DNA from: Bradyrhizobium cytisi
GTDB lineage: Bacteria; Pseudomonadota; Alphaproteobacteria; Rhizobiales; Xanthobacteraceae
Reading direction: 5' to 3'
DNA length: 64,000 nucleotides
Assembly: GCF_008123515.1 (NCBI RefSeq)
Contig: NZ_VSSR01000042.1
Span: 329,755-393,754, forward strand
The translations under genes and the position numbers were made by a program. Within the stretch, counting starts at the first letter, position 1. Each line of letters opens with the position of its first letter. The notes below the pieces were generated by a model. That model was not told the origin of the DNA. It saw only the letters and a list, made by a program, of their open reading frames with translations, and did no database searches. Positions 1 through 8,766 of this stretch are shown here, piece by piece.

Positions 1-2
1 TG

Positions 3-356
3 CACCGCGACATCTTCTGGGTCGGCCGACAATGGGCGGTGACCGGTTCCGGTATCCAGGCCGTCGACCAGCGCTTGCGTGGCGTGCTGGACATCGACAT
101 CGCGCGGCTCTGGGACGACACGCATGTGCAAAGCCGGCGCGCCAAGCCGGGCGTCAATGTCGAGGATTTTGACACGGCGGTAACGGTAGCGCGTGAGCGC
201 TTTCCAGAGACGCCCGTGTCGGCTCCATTCGTTGCGCAGCTGAAGGCGCTCGGTGTGATCGAGACAGCCGTCGTCAGCCCTGTCGTGCCGGCGATGCAGC
301 TGCGCGCGGAGGGCAAGCTTGCGCGCTTCCTGCCGCAATGGCGCGTCCGGCGTTAA
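3..356 (+). CDS. Hypothetical protein, 5'-truncated by the window edge
   Basis: The reading frame is open from the first complete codon and ends at TAA 354–356, so the true start lies outside the window. A GTG at 39 is an internal possibility, but the frame upstream (HRDIFWVGRQW) reads like normal protein. The visible 117 residues have no signal peptide, membrane segment or motif that I recognise. The C-terminus is basic (ending RVRR). It lies 102 bases upstream of surE on the same strand. No function can be assigned. Confidence 0.55.
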   Translation, partial: HRDIFWVGRQWAVTGSGIQAVDQRLRGVLDIDIARLWDDTHVQSRRAKPGVNVEDFDTAVTVARERFPETPVSAPFVAQLKALGVIETAVVSPVVPAMQLRAEGKLARFLPQWRVRR

Positions 357-458
357 TTGCGCCCGGCGTTAATAATGCGTCGGGCCTGGATACCGGTTTG
401 CCTGATCCGCCATAGCGGGATAAGACGGCCTGACCCAGCTCAGGAATCGACCACCGGC

Positions 459-1226
459 ATGCGTATTCTCTGCACCAATGACGACGGCATCCACGCTCCC
501 GGCCTCAAGGTCGTGGAGGAGATCGCGCGCGCGCTGTCCGACGACGTCTGGGTGGTCGCGCCCGAGCTCGACCAGTCCGGCGTGTCGCATTCGCTGTCGT
601 TGAACGATCCGCTGCGCCTGCGCGACGTCGGGCCGCGGCACTTCGCGGTGCGCGGCACGCCGACCGACTGCGTCATCATGGGCGCGCGCCACATCCTCGG
701 CGCCAAGCTGCCCGATGTCGTGCTCTCCGGCGTCAACAAGGGCCGCAACGTTGCCGAGGACGTGGTCTATTCCGGCACCATCGCCGGTGCGCTCGAAGGC
801 ACCATCCTGGGGATCCCGTCATTCGCGCTGTCGCAGGAGTTCAGCGTCGAGACGCGCGAGCGGCCGCCGTGGGACACCGCGCGCAAATTCGGTCCCGACA
901 TCCTGCGCAAGGTGATCAAGGCCGGCATCCCGAAGGACACCGTCATCAACGTCAACTTCCCGTCCTGCGCGCCGGAGGATGTGCTCGGCATTCGCGTCAC
1001 GCGGCAGGGCAAGCGCAATCTCGGCTTCCTCAGGATCGACGAGCGCAGGGACGGCCGCAACAATCCTTATTTCTGGATTGGCTTCGAACGTGCCGCGATG
1101 ATGGACATGCCGGCCGCAGGCACCGATCTCGCGGCGCTGCGCGAGCGCTATGTCTCGGTCACGCCACTGCGGCTCGATCGTACCAATGAAGCGTTTTCCG
1201 AAGAGCTGAGCGCGACGCTAAAGTGA
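459..1226 (+). CDS. surE: 5'/3'-nucleotidase SurE (survival protein)
   Basis: SurE is a metal-dependent phosphatase that removes phosphate from nucleoside 5'- and 3'-monophosphates and short polyphosphate, in the cytoplasm, as part of stationary-phase survival. The N-terminal metal motif TNDDGIHAPG is at residues 6–15, with the Asp pair at 8–9. The DQSGVSHSLSL loop and the SGVNKGRN segment supply the other usual ligands. The frame is open back to 357, but the family begins exactly at MRILCTNDDG, so ATG 459 is chosen. That gives 255 aa, the normal length. As in many proteobacteria, pcm and an NlpD-like gene follow, although here a receiver gene on the other strand separates surE from pcm. Confidence 0.96.
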   Translation: MRILCTNDDGIHAPGLKVVEEIARALSDDVWVVAPELDQSGVSHSLSLNDPLRLRDVGPRHFAVRGTPTDCVIMGARHILGAKLPDVVLSGVNKGRNVAEDVVYSGTIAGALEGTILGIPSFALSQEFSVETRERPPWDTARKFGPDILRKVIKAGIPKDTVINVNFPSCAPEDVLGIRVTRQGKRNLGFLRIDERRDGRNNPYFWIGFERAAMMDMPAAGTDLAALRERYVSVTPLRLDRTNEAFSEELSATLK

Positions 1227-1250
1227 AGATGATTTGGAAGTAGAAGCTAG

Positions 1251-1622
1251 CTAGCCGGTGCGAAGCGCGGCTTCGATGGTCTTGCCGAGCGCGTCGAGCT
1301 GAAACGGCTTCTGCAGCGCTGGCCGGTCGCGATATTGCTCGGGCAGGCCCGACGAGCCGTAGCCGGTGGCAAAGATGAACGGGCAGCCCTTTTCCCTGAT
1401 GAGATCGGCAACCGGCGAAATGACCTTGCCGTTGACGTTGACATCGAGGATGGCGATGTCGAACTCGGTGGCTTGGACCAGCCGCAGGGCCTCGTTGATA
1501 TCGCCCGCTTCCGCCGCGACCTTGTAGCCGAGCTCCTCCAGCATATCCGCGACCATCATTCTGATCATGACCTCGTCCTCGACGAGGAATACAGAGCGGC
1601 CCGAAAGCCCGGTCGCGGTCAT
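1251..1622 (-). CDS. Stand-alone CheY-like response regulator receiver
   Basis: This is a single receiver domain of about 123 aa with no output domain. The acidic pair is in FLVEDEVMIR, the phospho-acceptor Asp in AILDVNVNG, the conserved Thr in FATGYG and the Lys in LQKPF, so it should accept phosphate from a histidine kinase. The frame is open to 1736, but AAGGA lies 10 bases before the ATG at 1622 and the domain starts directly after it. A second ATG at 1643 is an alternative. It lies convergent with surE and divergent from pcm. Its partner kinase is not in the window. Short receivers of this type are common in Bradyrhizobium and usually have no assigned role. Confidence 0.85.
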   Translation of the reverse strand: MTATGLSGRSVFLVEDEVMIRMMVADMLEELGYKVAAEAGDINEALRLVQATEFDIAILDVNVNGKVISPVADLIREKGCPFIFATGYGSSGLPEQYRDRPALQKPFQLDALGKTIEAALRTG

Positions 1623-1862
1623 TGTCGTTGAGTCCTTGCCCATCTCCGGAAAACGTTCGCAGATAACATGAATCGACGCAATGCGCGTTTCGGCCGGCGG
1701 ACGCGCGGAAATGCGTTTGCGGCTGGCCCGCTGCAAGCCGATTTGTGGTCAAATACCGCAGCGAAAGGCTATCATAGGTTCCTGAGCAGGAACAGGATTC
1801 TTGCCCGGGCCTGAGCGACGCGTGCGACGATCCGGCCCTCTGACGAGACGATATAAGCAGCG

Positions 1863-2513
1863 ATGACCTCCAACCAGCCCCCGCCGGAAAAGATGATGTT
1901 TCAGCTCACGCTGAGGCGTCGCGGCATCAGCAATCAGACCGTGCTGCGGGCCATGGAAGAGGTGCCGCGCGATCTGTTCGTCGAAGCGTCCGATCGCGAC
2001 GCCGCCTATCGTGACAGCGCGTTGCCGATCGCCTGCGGGCAGACCATCAGCCAGCCATTTGTCGTCGCCTACATGACCGAGCAGCTTCAGCTCCAGAAGC
2101 AGCATCGCGTGCTCGAGATCGGCGCCGGCTCCGGTTATCAGGCCGCCGTGCTGTCGCGGCTTTCGCGCGAGGTGCTGACGGTCGAGCGCTACCGCAAGCT
2201 TGCGGACGCCGCGCGCGCCAGGCTTGAAAAGCTCGGGTGTCACAATGTCGAGGTGATGCTGGGCGATGGCCTCAATCTGCCACCCAACATCGGCCCGTTC
2301 GACCGCATCATCGTTACCGCCGCGGTGGAGCAGATTCCGGAGAACCTCGTCGAACGGCTCGAGGTCGGCGGCATCCTGATTGCGCCGGTCGGGCCGCATC
2401 AGGGCGTGCAGACGCTGACCCGTCTCAGCCGTACCGAAGCCGGGATCGAACGCAGGGAACTCGTGGAGGTCCGTTTCGTGCCGGCGCTGCCCGGCGTGGC
2501 GCGGGAGCTGTAG
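1863..2513 (+). CDS. pcm: Protein-L-isoaspartate O-methyltransferase
   Basis: Pcm methylates L-isoaspartyl residues formed by ageing of Asn and Asp, which allows their repair; it uses S-adenosylmethionine. The AdoMet motif I is VLEIGAGSGYQAA at about residues 83–95. Upstream, ACGQTISQPFVVAYM matches the family's substrate-binding loop, and FDRIIVTAAVEQIPE is motif II. The length of 216 aa is normal. The start ATG follows a purine-poor region without a clear ribosome binding site. It sits between surE and an NlpD-like gene, the usual surE–pcm–nlpD cluster but without rpoS. Confidence 0.95.
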   Translation: MTSNQPPPEKMMFQLTLRRRGISNQTVLRAMEEVPRDLFVEASDRDAAYRDSALPIACGQTISQPFVVAYMTEQLQLQKQHRVLEIGAGSGYQAAVLSRLSREVLTVERYRKLADAARARLEKLGCHNVEVMLGDGLNLPPNIGPFDRIIVTAAVEQIPENLVERLEVGGILIAPVGPHQGVQTLTRLSRTEAGIERRELVEVRFVPALPGVAREL

Positions 2514-2622
2514 AATTCCGGATCGGCTGTGCTGCCAACATCTTATTGGGAGGGTTAAGCCGTTATTTACTCGCGACGTGTTTACTTAAAAGACCAGTTC
2601 TGTTGCGTACGAGTGAGTAACC

Positions 2623-4011
2623 ATGTCTGTTGTCGCCGAGTTGCTTTACTCGCGCCGCGTACCGCAGGTCGCGGTGCTGGCGCTGATTTCCTTCAGCTTC
2701 GCAGGGTGCAGTGCCGACATGCAGTCGAGGCTGTCCCAGTCGAACTTCTCCAATCCCTTCTCTGAATCGACCGGTTCGGTCCAGCAGGCCCCGCCGCCGC
2801 AGCGTGAGCTGCCGCAATATGCACGGCCGCAGACCCAGCCCGGCTACTATCAGTCTCAGGCCTTGCCGCCGCCGGCTGTCGCTGCGCCGCAATCCTATCC
2901 GGTTGCGTCGGGTGGGGGCGTCTCCGGAGGCGGTCGCGGCCTCGGCTCCTACACGCCGCCGGCTCAGCCGCGTCTTGAAGCCACCGGCACCGTGCCGCCG
3001 CGCTCAGTTGCAGCTGCCCAGCCCGTCGGCGGAACCAAGATCATCGTCGGCACCAGCGACACGCTCGACGTGCTCGCCAAGCGCTACCATGTGAGCCCGC
3101 AGGCGATCATGGCCGCCAACGGCTACAAGGGGCCGCGCGCGCTCTCGCCTGGCCAGCAGCTGGTCATCCCGCATCCGGGTGCAACGGCTGCTGCACCGGC
3201 GCCGGTCACGGCTCCGGTTGCGGCGGCTCCCGCAATGGCGAAACCGGTTGCCGCCGTCGCTGCGCCATCGAGCTACCACTTCGTCAATCACGGTGACACG
3301 CTCGCCAGCATCGCGCGCAAGAACCATATCTCCGCGGCCGAGCTCGCTCGCGCCAATGGTCTCGAGCCGTCGACCAAGCTGAAGCTCGGCACCAAGCTGA
3401 CCGTGCCGGGCGCCAAAACCGCAGCGGTTCCCGCTCCGCTTGCTCCGGCGCCTGTCGCCGCGGCCCCCGTGGCGGCTGCGCTGCAGCCAGTTGCGGCCGC
3501 TCCCGCACCGACCACCAGGATGGCCGCTGTTGCCCAACCCGCGCAGAGCGCGCGCCTGGCTCAGGCCACCACGAATATCGAAGAGAAGGCCGCCGAGACG
3601 CCGGCGAAAGCGGCAGAGACCACCAGCTCGTTGCCGACCTTCCGCTGGCCGGTGCGCGGCAAGGTGATCACGAGCTACGGCGCTAAGACCAACGGCAAGT
3701 CCAATGACGGCATCAATGTCGCGGTGCCCGAGGGTACGCCGGTCAAGGCGGCAGAAGACGGTGTCGTTGCCTATTCCGGCAACGAGCTGAAGGGCTACGG
3801 CAATCTCGTCCTGGTTCGGCACTCCAACGGCTACGTCACCGCATATGCCCATGCGAGTGAGCTGTTGGTGAAGCGCGGCGATCCCATCAAGCGCGGTCAG
3901 GTCATTGCCAAGTCGGGTCAATCCGGGGAGGTGGCGTCGCCGCAGCTCCACTTCGAGATCCGCAAGGGATCGAGCCCGGTTGACCCGCTTCAATTCCTGA
4001 ACGGGGCGTGA
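2623..4011 (+). CDS. NlpD-like lipoprotein: two LysM domains and a degenerate LytM (M23) domain
   Basis: This is probably a murein-hydrolase activator of the NlpD/EnvC type at the outer membrane or periplasm. The N-terminal hydrophobic stretch ends in the lipobox FAGC with Cys29. Two LysM peptidoglycan-binding domains lie at about 139–182 and 218–262, separated by Ala/Pro-rich linkers. The C-terminal LytM fold covers about 339–460. The first metal-binding motif, normally HxxxD, reads SNDGINVAV, so both the His and the Asp are replaced by Asn. The later YAHA and LHFEIR histidines remain. This loss is the hallmark of non-enzymatic LytM factors that activate amidases. It follows pcm, as nlpD does in enterobacteria. 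A 16-bp palindrome overlaps its stop codon. Confidence 0.9.
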   Translation: MSVVAELLYSRRVPQVAVLALISFSFAGCSADMQSRLSQSNFSNPFSESTGSVQQAPPPQRELPQYARPQTQPGYYQSQALPPPAVAAPQSYPVASGGGVSGGGRGLGSYTPPAQPRLEATGTVPPRSVAAAQPVGGTKIIVGTSDTLDVLAKRYHVSPQAIMAANGYKGPRALSPGQQLVIPHPGATAAAPAPVTAPVAAAPAMAKPVAAVAAPSSYHFVNHGDTLASIARKNHISAAELARANGLEPSTKLKLGTKLTVPGAKTAAVPAPLAPAPVAAAPVAAALQPVAAAPAPTTRMAAVAQPAQSARLAQATTNIEEKAAETPAKAAETTSSLPTFRWPVRGKVITSYGAKTNGKSNDGINVAVPEGTPVKAAEDGVVAYSGNELKGYGNLVLVRHSNGYVTAYAHASELLVKRGDPIKRGQVIAKSGQSGEVASPQLHFEIRKGSSPVDPLQFLNGA

Positions 4012-4025
4012 GGCCCTAGGGCCTC
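4010..4025. repeat. Perfect 16-bp palindrome over the nlpD-like stop codon
   Basis: The sequence GAGGCCCTAGGGCCTC reads the same on both strands and is followed by GTTT. It could be the stem of a short hairpin limiting readthrough, but it has no real T-run. Confidence 0.5.
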
Positions 4026-4050
4026 GTTTCCACATCAAGTCGAGCCCAAT

Positions 4051-4097
4051 GATCGCCCGCCTTGTGCGCAGCGCACTGGAGCGGGCGATCATGTTTT
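4051..4097. terminator. Bidirectional hairpin terminator between convergent genes
   Basis: Ten-base arms GATCGCCCGC (4051–4060) and GCGGGCGATC (4081–4090) pair perfectly. A second inner stem GTGCG/CGCAC lies in the loop, and ATGTTTTT follows. It sits between the convergent nlpD-like gene and the DUF815 gene and can serve both. Confidence 0.75.
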
Positions 4098-4105
4098 TGA
4101 AGACG

Positions 4106-5098
4106 CTACTTGGTCGCGAGCTTCACGCCGAGCCGTCCGGCCAGCTCCTGCACGAATTGCCAGGCGACACGGCCCGAGCGCGAGCCGCGCGTCGTTGACC
4201 ATTCCAGCGCCTCGCGCTCCAGCGCCTCATCGTCGACCTTGACGCCGAAATGGCCGCAATAGCCGCGCACCATGGCGAGATATTCGTCCTGGCTGCAGCG
4301 GTGGAAGCCAAGCCACAGGCCGAAGCGGTCCGACAGCGAGACCTTTTCCTCGACCGCTTCGCCGGGATTGATCGCGGTCGAGCGCTCGTTCTCGATCATC
4401 TCGCGCGCGAGCAGATGGCGGCGGTTGGAGGTGGCGTAGAGGATGACGTTCTCGGGCCGGCCCTCGATGCCGCCTTCGAGCACAGCCTTGAGCGACTTGT
4501 AGGATGCATCATTGCCGTCGAAGGAAAGGTCGTCGCAGAACACGATGAAGCGGAAGGACGAGGCGCGCAGTTGCTCCATCAGGGCCGGCAGGCTCTCGAT
4601 GTCCTCGCGGTGGATCTCGATCAGCTTCAGCTTGTCGGCGGGTTTGCGGTCGGCGTTGATGCTGGCGTGAGCCGCCTTCACCAGCGAGGACTTGCCCATT
4701 CCGCGCGCGCCCCACAGCAGGGCGTTGTTGGCGGGCAGGCCGTTGGCGAACCGCTCGGTGTTCTCCATCAGAATGTCGCGCACCCGGTCGACGCCCCTAA
4801 GCAGGAATAGCTCGACGCGGCTGACCCGCGGCACCGCAGCAAGGCGGCCGTCGGGGTGCCAGACATAGGCGTCCGCCTGTTTGAACGACTCGCGCGCGAC
4901 AACCGGGTTGCCCCGGGCGGCGAGGTGCGCCGCAATGGTCTCCAGTGCGCGGACGATGCGCTCCTGGGAAAGGTCCTGGGAGGCCTTGAGGGCCGCCCTT
5001 GAGACCGCCTTGGGGCGTTTTGCCGCGACCTGGGCGGGCTTGGTGGCAGGGGTACGGGGGCCTTTGCCGGCCGGGCTTTTGCTTGGTTTTTTGGGCAT
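4106..5098 (-). CDS. DUF815 family AAA-type ATP-binding protein
   Basis: This is a predicted P-loop ATPase of about 330 aa; the family has no firmly established substrate. Walker A is GARGMGKSS near residue 131 and the Walker B-like segment is FIVFCDDLSF. The first ~50 residues are rich in Lys, Pro and Ala and probably disordered. The frame is open to 5191, but the basic start MPKKPSKSPAGK at 5098 fits the family better than the upstream extension. It is divergent from yajC, a placement that I associate with the Bradyrhizobium pcm–nlpD–DUF815–yajC gene order. Confidence 0.85.
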   Translation of the reverse strand: MPKKPSKSPAGKGPRTPATKPAQVAAKRPKAVSRAALKASQDLSQERIVRALETIAAHLAARGNPVVARESFKQADAYVWHPDGRLAAVPRVSRVELFLLRGVDRVRDILMENTERFANGLPANNALLWGARGMGKSSLVKAAHASINADRKPADKLKLIEIHREDIESLPALMEQLRASSFRFIVFCDDLSFDGNDASYKSLKAVLEGGIEGRPENVILYATSNRRHLLAREMIENERSTAINPGEAVEEKVSLSDRFGLWLGFHRCSQDEYLAMVRGYCGHFGVKVDDEALEREALEWSTTRGSRSGRVAWQFVQELAGRLGVKLATK

Positions 5099-5277
5099 GT
5101 CCGAAGTTCCTGAGAATGCAGCCTTATCGGGCCTGACGGCCGGCCGCAAGGTGGCCAAATCGACGGTCTGGCAGCGTTGCAATTGGGGCAATGGCCGCTA
5201 TAGTCCGCGCGAATTTGACCGGACCGGTCGCCGCAAGGGCCTGACCGGCTTCCCCTGTTTCCACAAGGATCGTCCGA

Positions 5278-5646
5278 ATGTTCATTACCCCTGCGTATGC
5301 CCAGGCCGCGGGCGCCGGTGACACCAACAGCATGTTGATGTCGCTGCTGCCGTTCGCCCTGATCTTCGTGATCATGTACTTCCTGATTCTGCGCCCGCAG
5401 CAGAAGAAGGTGAAGGACCACGCCGAGCTCGTGAAGAACATCCGCCGCGGCGACACCGTCGTGACCTCGGGCGGCCTGGTCGGCAAGGTCACCAAGGTGG
5501 TCGATGACGACCAGATCGAGTTCGAGATTTCCGACGGCGTGCGCGTGCGCCAGATGCGATCGATGATCTCGGGCGTGCGCGCCAAGGGCGAGCCGGCCAA
5601 GGACAGCGCGAAGGAAAGCGCCAAGGACGACGCCGCGGCGAAGTAA
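5278..5646 (+). CDS. yajC: Preprotein translocase subunit YajC
   Basis: YajC is a small inner-membrane accessory of the Sec translocon that associates with SecDF. One membrane segment (LLPFALIFVIMYFLILRP) is followed by the classic RPQQKK turn and a cytoplasmic domain with GDTVVTSGGLVGKV. The tail is rich in Lys, Asp and Ala. At 122 aa it is of normal length. It is the first gene of a yajC–secD–secF run, with 47 bases to secD. Confidence 0.96.
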   Translation: MFITPAYAQAAGAGDTNSMLMSLLPFALIFVIMYFLILRPQQKKVKDHAELVKNIRRGDTVVTSGGLVGKVTKVVDDDQIEFEISDGVRVRQMRSMISGVRAKGEPAKDSAKESAKDDAAAK

Positions 5647-5693
5647 GCGCTTCCGCGAGTCTCTCAAATCTCCTGATCTGACAGGTCCAGTCG

Positions 5694-7292
5694 ATGTTGT
5701 ATTTCACGCGGTGGAGGGCGCTCGGGATTATCCTGACAGCGCTGATCGTGTGCCTCTGCGCGGTCCCGAACTTCTTCCCCGAAGCGCAGGTCAAGACCTG
5801 GCCCGCCTGGGCGCAGCGCCGGCTCGTGCTCGGCCTCGACCTTCAGGGCGGCTCCTATCTGCTGCTCGAGGTCGATGGCAATTACGTCAAGAAGGAAAAG
5901 CTCGACCAGGTCCGCGACGACGTCCGCCGCGCGCTGCGCGAGGCGAAGATCGGCTATACCGGCCTCGTGACCCGCGGCGACACGGTCGAGGTCCGGGTCA
6001 AGGATACCGATCTCCAGGCCGCGCTGACCAAGCTGCGTGACCTCTCGCAACCGATCGGCGGACTGCTCGGGTCGAGCACCCAGCGCGACCTCGACATATC
6101 CGATGCCGGCGGCGGGTTGATCCGTCTGGCGCTGTCGCAGCCTGCCATGGTCGAGCGCATGCGCAAGACCATCGAGCAGTCGATCCAGATCGTCGAACGC
6201 CGCGTCAACGAGCTCGGCACCGTCGAGCCGGTGATCCAGCGTCAGGGCAACGACCGCATTCTGGTGCAGGTCCCGGGCCTTCAGGACCCGACGCATCTGA
6301 AAGAGCTGCTCGGCAAGACCGCCAAGATGGAATTCCGCATGGTCGACACCTCGGTGCCGCCGGACCAGGCGCAGCGCGGTGGAGTGCCGCCGGATTCTGA
6401 GCTGCTGATGAGCCAGAACTCGCCGAAGGTGCCTTACGTCGTCAAGAAGCAGGTGCTGGTCTCGGGCGCCGAGCTCACCGATGCGCAGCCCGGATTTGAC
6501 CAGCGCACCAATGAGCCGATCGTCTCCTTCCGCTTCAACTCCACTGGCGCCCGCAAATTCGCGCAGGCCACGCAGGAGAACGTGGGTCTACCGTTCGCGA
6601 TCGTGCTCGACAACGAGGTGATCTCGGCACCTGTGATCCGCGAGCCCATCACGGGCGGGCAGGGGCAGATCTCGGGCAGCTTCACGGTCCAGGCTGCCAA
6701 CGATCTTGCGATCCTGATGCGCGCCGGCGCGCTGCCGGCGCCGCTCACGGTGGTCGAAGAGCGCACCGTCGGTCCGGGCCTCGGCCAGGATTCGATCGAG
6801 AAGGGCGAGCTTGCGGCCTATGTCGGCTCGATCATGGTCATCGTGTTCATGCTGCTGACCTACCGGCTGTTCGGCGTATTCGCCAACATCGCGGTGGCCA
6901 TCAACGTCGCCATGATCTTCGGCCTCTTGTCGCTGCTCAACGCCACGCTGACGCTGCCCGGCATCGCCGGCATCGTGCTCACCGTCGGCATCGCGGTCGA
7001 TAGCAACGTGCTGATCTACGAGCGCATCCGTGAGGAGCTGCGCAGCGGCCGCAACGCGATCTCGGCGATCGACGCCGGTTTCAAGCGGGCTCTCGCGACC
7101 ATCCTCGATTCCAACATCACCACCTTCATTGCTGCCGCGGTGCTATTCTATATCGGTACCGGCCCGGTGCGCGGCTTCGCCGTGACGCTCGGCATCGGCA
7201 TCATCACCACGGTGTTCACCGCCTTCACGCTGACCCGGCTGATCGTCGCCGGGTGGGTGCGGTGGAAGCGGCCGCAGAGCGTGCCGATCTAG
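5694..7292 (+). CDS. secD: Protein translocase subunit SecD
   Basis: SecD forms with SecF the proton-driven RND-type unit that pulls preproteins through SecYEG on the periplasmic side. An N-terminal membrane helix (about residues 7–27) is followed by the LGLDLQGGSYLLLEV motif, a large periplasmic domain (P1) of about 330 residues, and five C-terminal membrane helices. The conserved VGIAVDSNVLIYERIREEL segment is in the last third. Length 532 aa is typical. Ten bases separate it from secF, so the two are cotranscribed. Confidence 0.97.
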   Translation: MLYFTRWRALGIILTALIVCLCAVPNFFPEAQVKTWPAWAQRRLVLGLDLQGGSYLLLEVDGNYVKKEKLDQVRDDVRRALREAKIGYTGLVTRGDTVEVRVKDTDLQAALTKLRDLSQPIGGLLGSSTQRDLDISDAGGGLIRLALSQPAMVERMRKTIEQSIQIVERRVNELGTVEPVIQRQGNDRILVQVPGLQDPTHLKELLGKTAKMEFRMVDTSVPPDQAQRGGVPPDSELLMSQNSPKVPYVVKKQVLVSGAELTDAQPGFDQRTNEPIVSFRFNSTGARKFAQATQENVGLPFAIVLDNEVISAPVIREPITGGQGQISGSFTVQAANDLAILMRAGALPAPLTVVEERTVGPGLGQDSIEKGELAAYVGSIMVIVFMLLTYRLFGVFANIAVAINVAMIFGLLSLLNATLTLPGIAGIVLTVGIAVDSNVLIYERIREELRSGRNAISAIDAGFKRALATILDSNITTFIAAAVLFYIGTGPVRGFAVTLGIGIITTVFTAFTLTRLIVAGWVRWKRPQSVPI

Positions 7293-7302
7293 GAGCCTGA
7301 CC

Positions 7303-8322
7303 GTGACTCACATTGTTCTCATCGGGCTCGGCATCCTCATTGCTGTCCTCACCGTGGTCTCGGTGTTCGGCCTGCTGCCGTCGCTGCGCATCGTCCCTGA
7401 CGATACGCATTTCGACTTCACGCGCTTCCGTCGCATCAGCTTCCCGATCTCGGCGGCGCTGTCGATTGTCGCCATCACGCTGTTCTTCACCCATGGCCTG
7501 AATTTCGGCATCGACTTCCGCGGCGGCACGCTGCTGGAGGTGCGGGCCAAGTCCGGCACCGCCGACATCGCGGCGATGCGCACGACACTGGATGGCTTGC
7601 GCCTGGGCGAAGTCCAGATCCAGCAAATCGGCGGTCCCGCGGACGTCCTGATCCGTGTCGCGGAGCAGCCGGGCGGCGACGCCGCGCAGCAGGAAGCCGT
7701 GCAGAAAGTCCGCACGGCGCTAGGCGATTTCTTTGAATATCGCCGCGTCGAAGTGGTCGGCCCGCGCGTCTCCGGCGAGTTGCTGGCCTTCGGTATGCTG
7801 GGCCTGATGCTCGCAATCGTGTCGATCCTGATCTACCTCTGGTTCCGGTTCGAATGGCAGTTCGCGCTCGGCGCCATGATCGCCAACGTGCACGACATCG
7901 TGCTGACCATCGGCTTCATGTCGATCAGCCAGGTCGACTTCGATCTCACCAGCATCGCGGCGCTTCTGACCATTCTCGGTTATTCGCTCAACGACACCGT
8001 CGTCATCTATGACCGCATCCGCGAAATGCTGCGGCGCTACAAGAAGATGCCGATGCCGCAGCTGCTCAACGAGTCCATCAACTCGACGCTGTCGCGCTCG
8101 ATTATCACCCACTTCACGGTGACGCTGGCATTGCTGGCGCTGCTGCTGTTCGGCGGTCATGCCATCCACAGCTTCACGGCCGTCATGATGTTCGGCGTGG
8201 TGCTGGTGGGCACCTACACCTCGATCTTTATCGCAGCCCCGATCCTGATCTATCTCGGCGTCGGCGAGCATCGCGAAGACGCAGTCGAAGTGACTACGCC
8301 GGCGAAGAAAAGCAAGGCGTGA
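7303..8322 (+). CDS. secF: Protein translocase subunit SecF
   Basis: SecF is the partner of SecD. Membrane segments flank a short periplasmic domain that begins with the signature GLNFGIDFRGGTLLEV (about residues 65–80). The D4-type motif ILGYSLNDTVVIYDRIRE is near residue 230. Normal length (339 aa). Two genes of likely respiratory-complex assembly follow in the same direction, 60 bases downstream. Confidence 0.97.
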   Translation: MTHIVLIGLGILIAVLTVVSVFGLLPSLRIVPDDTHFDFTRFRRISFPISAALSIVAITLFFTHGLNFGIDFRGGTLLEVRAKSGTADIAAMRTTLDGLRLGEVQIQQIGGPADVLIRVAEQPGGDAAQQEAVQKVRTALGDFFEYRRVEVVGPRVSGELLAFGMLGLMLAIVSILIYLWFRFEWQFALGAMIANVHDIVLTIGFMSISQVDFDLTSIAALLTILGYSLNDTVVIYDRIREMLRRYKKMPMPQLLNESINSTLSRSIITHFTVTLALLALLLFGGHAIHSFTAVMMFGVVLVGTYTSIFIAAPILIYLGVGEHREDAVEVTTPAKKSKA

Positions 8323-8382
8323 TCCGAACCGCAGGCCCTCGCATGAGTTTGCGAGGGCAGTCAGCCCATTCGGACGAAGCTC

Positions 8383-8766
8383 ATGGCCGGCGATCCCAAC
8401 GCTCCCCATTTCCCACGCTCGGCGCCGATCGAGGCCTATGGCAAGGGCGGTTTTGCCTTTGCCGGCATGTCGCATCGGGGTTCGCTGCTGTGCCTGCCTG
8501 ACGCGATCTGGGCCTGGGACGTGACCGATCCCGCCAGGATCGACCGTTATTCGCTGGATCGGGTTTTTGCGGCCGCCAACAGCATCGACACGCTTCTGGT
8601 CGGGACCGGAACCGGCGTCTGGCTGCCGCCGCCGGAGCTGCGCCAGGCGCTGAAGGCGGTGAGGGTGGTGCTGGACACCATGCAAACCGGGCCGGCCGTG
8701 CGCACCTATAACATCATGATCGGCGAACGGCGCCGCGTCGCGGCTGCGCTGATTGCCGTACCATGA
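8383..8766 (+). CDS. Mth938/DUF498 domain protein (NDUFAF3-like)
   Basis: A 127-aa protein of the DUF498/Mth938 fold. It contains the family's YGKGGFAFAGMSHRGSLL opening, the central DTLLVGTGTG segment and the closing TGPAVRTYNIMIGERRRVAAALI. The human homologue NDUFAF3 is a complex I assembly factor, and bacterial members are often found next to secDF, as here. The stop codon overlaps the next start by the four bases ATGA, so the two are translationally coupled. A role in NADH dehydrogenase assembly is an inference from the eukaryotic family. Confidence 0.88.
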   Translation: MAGDPNAPHFPRSAPIEAYGKGGFAFAGMSHRGSLLCLPDAIWAWDVTDPARIDRYSLDRVFAAANSIDTLLVGTGTGVWLPPPELRQALKAVRVVLDTMQTGPAVRTYNIMIGERRRVAAALIAVP

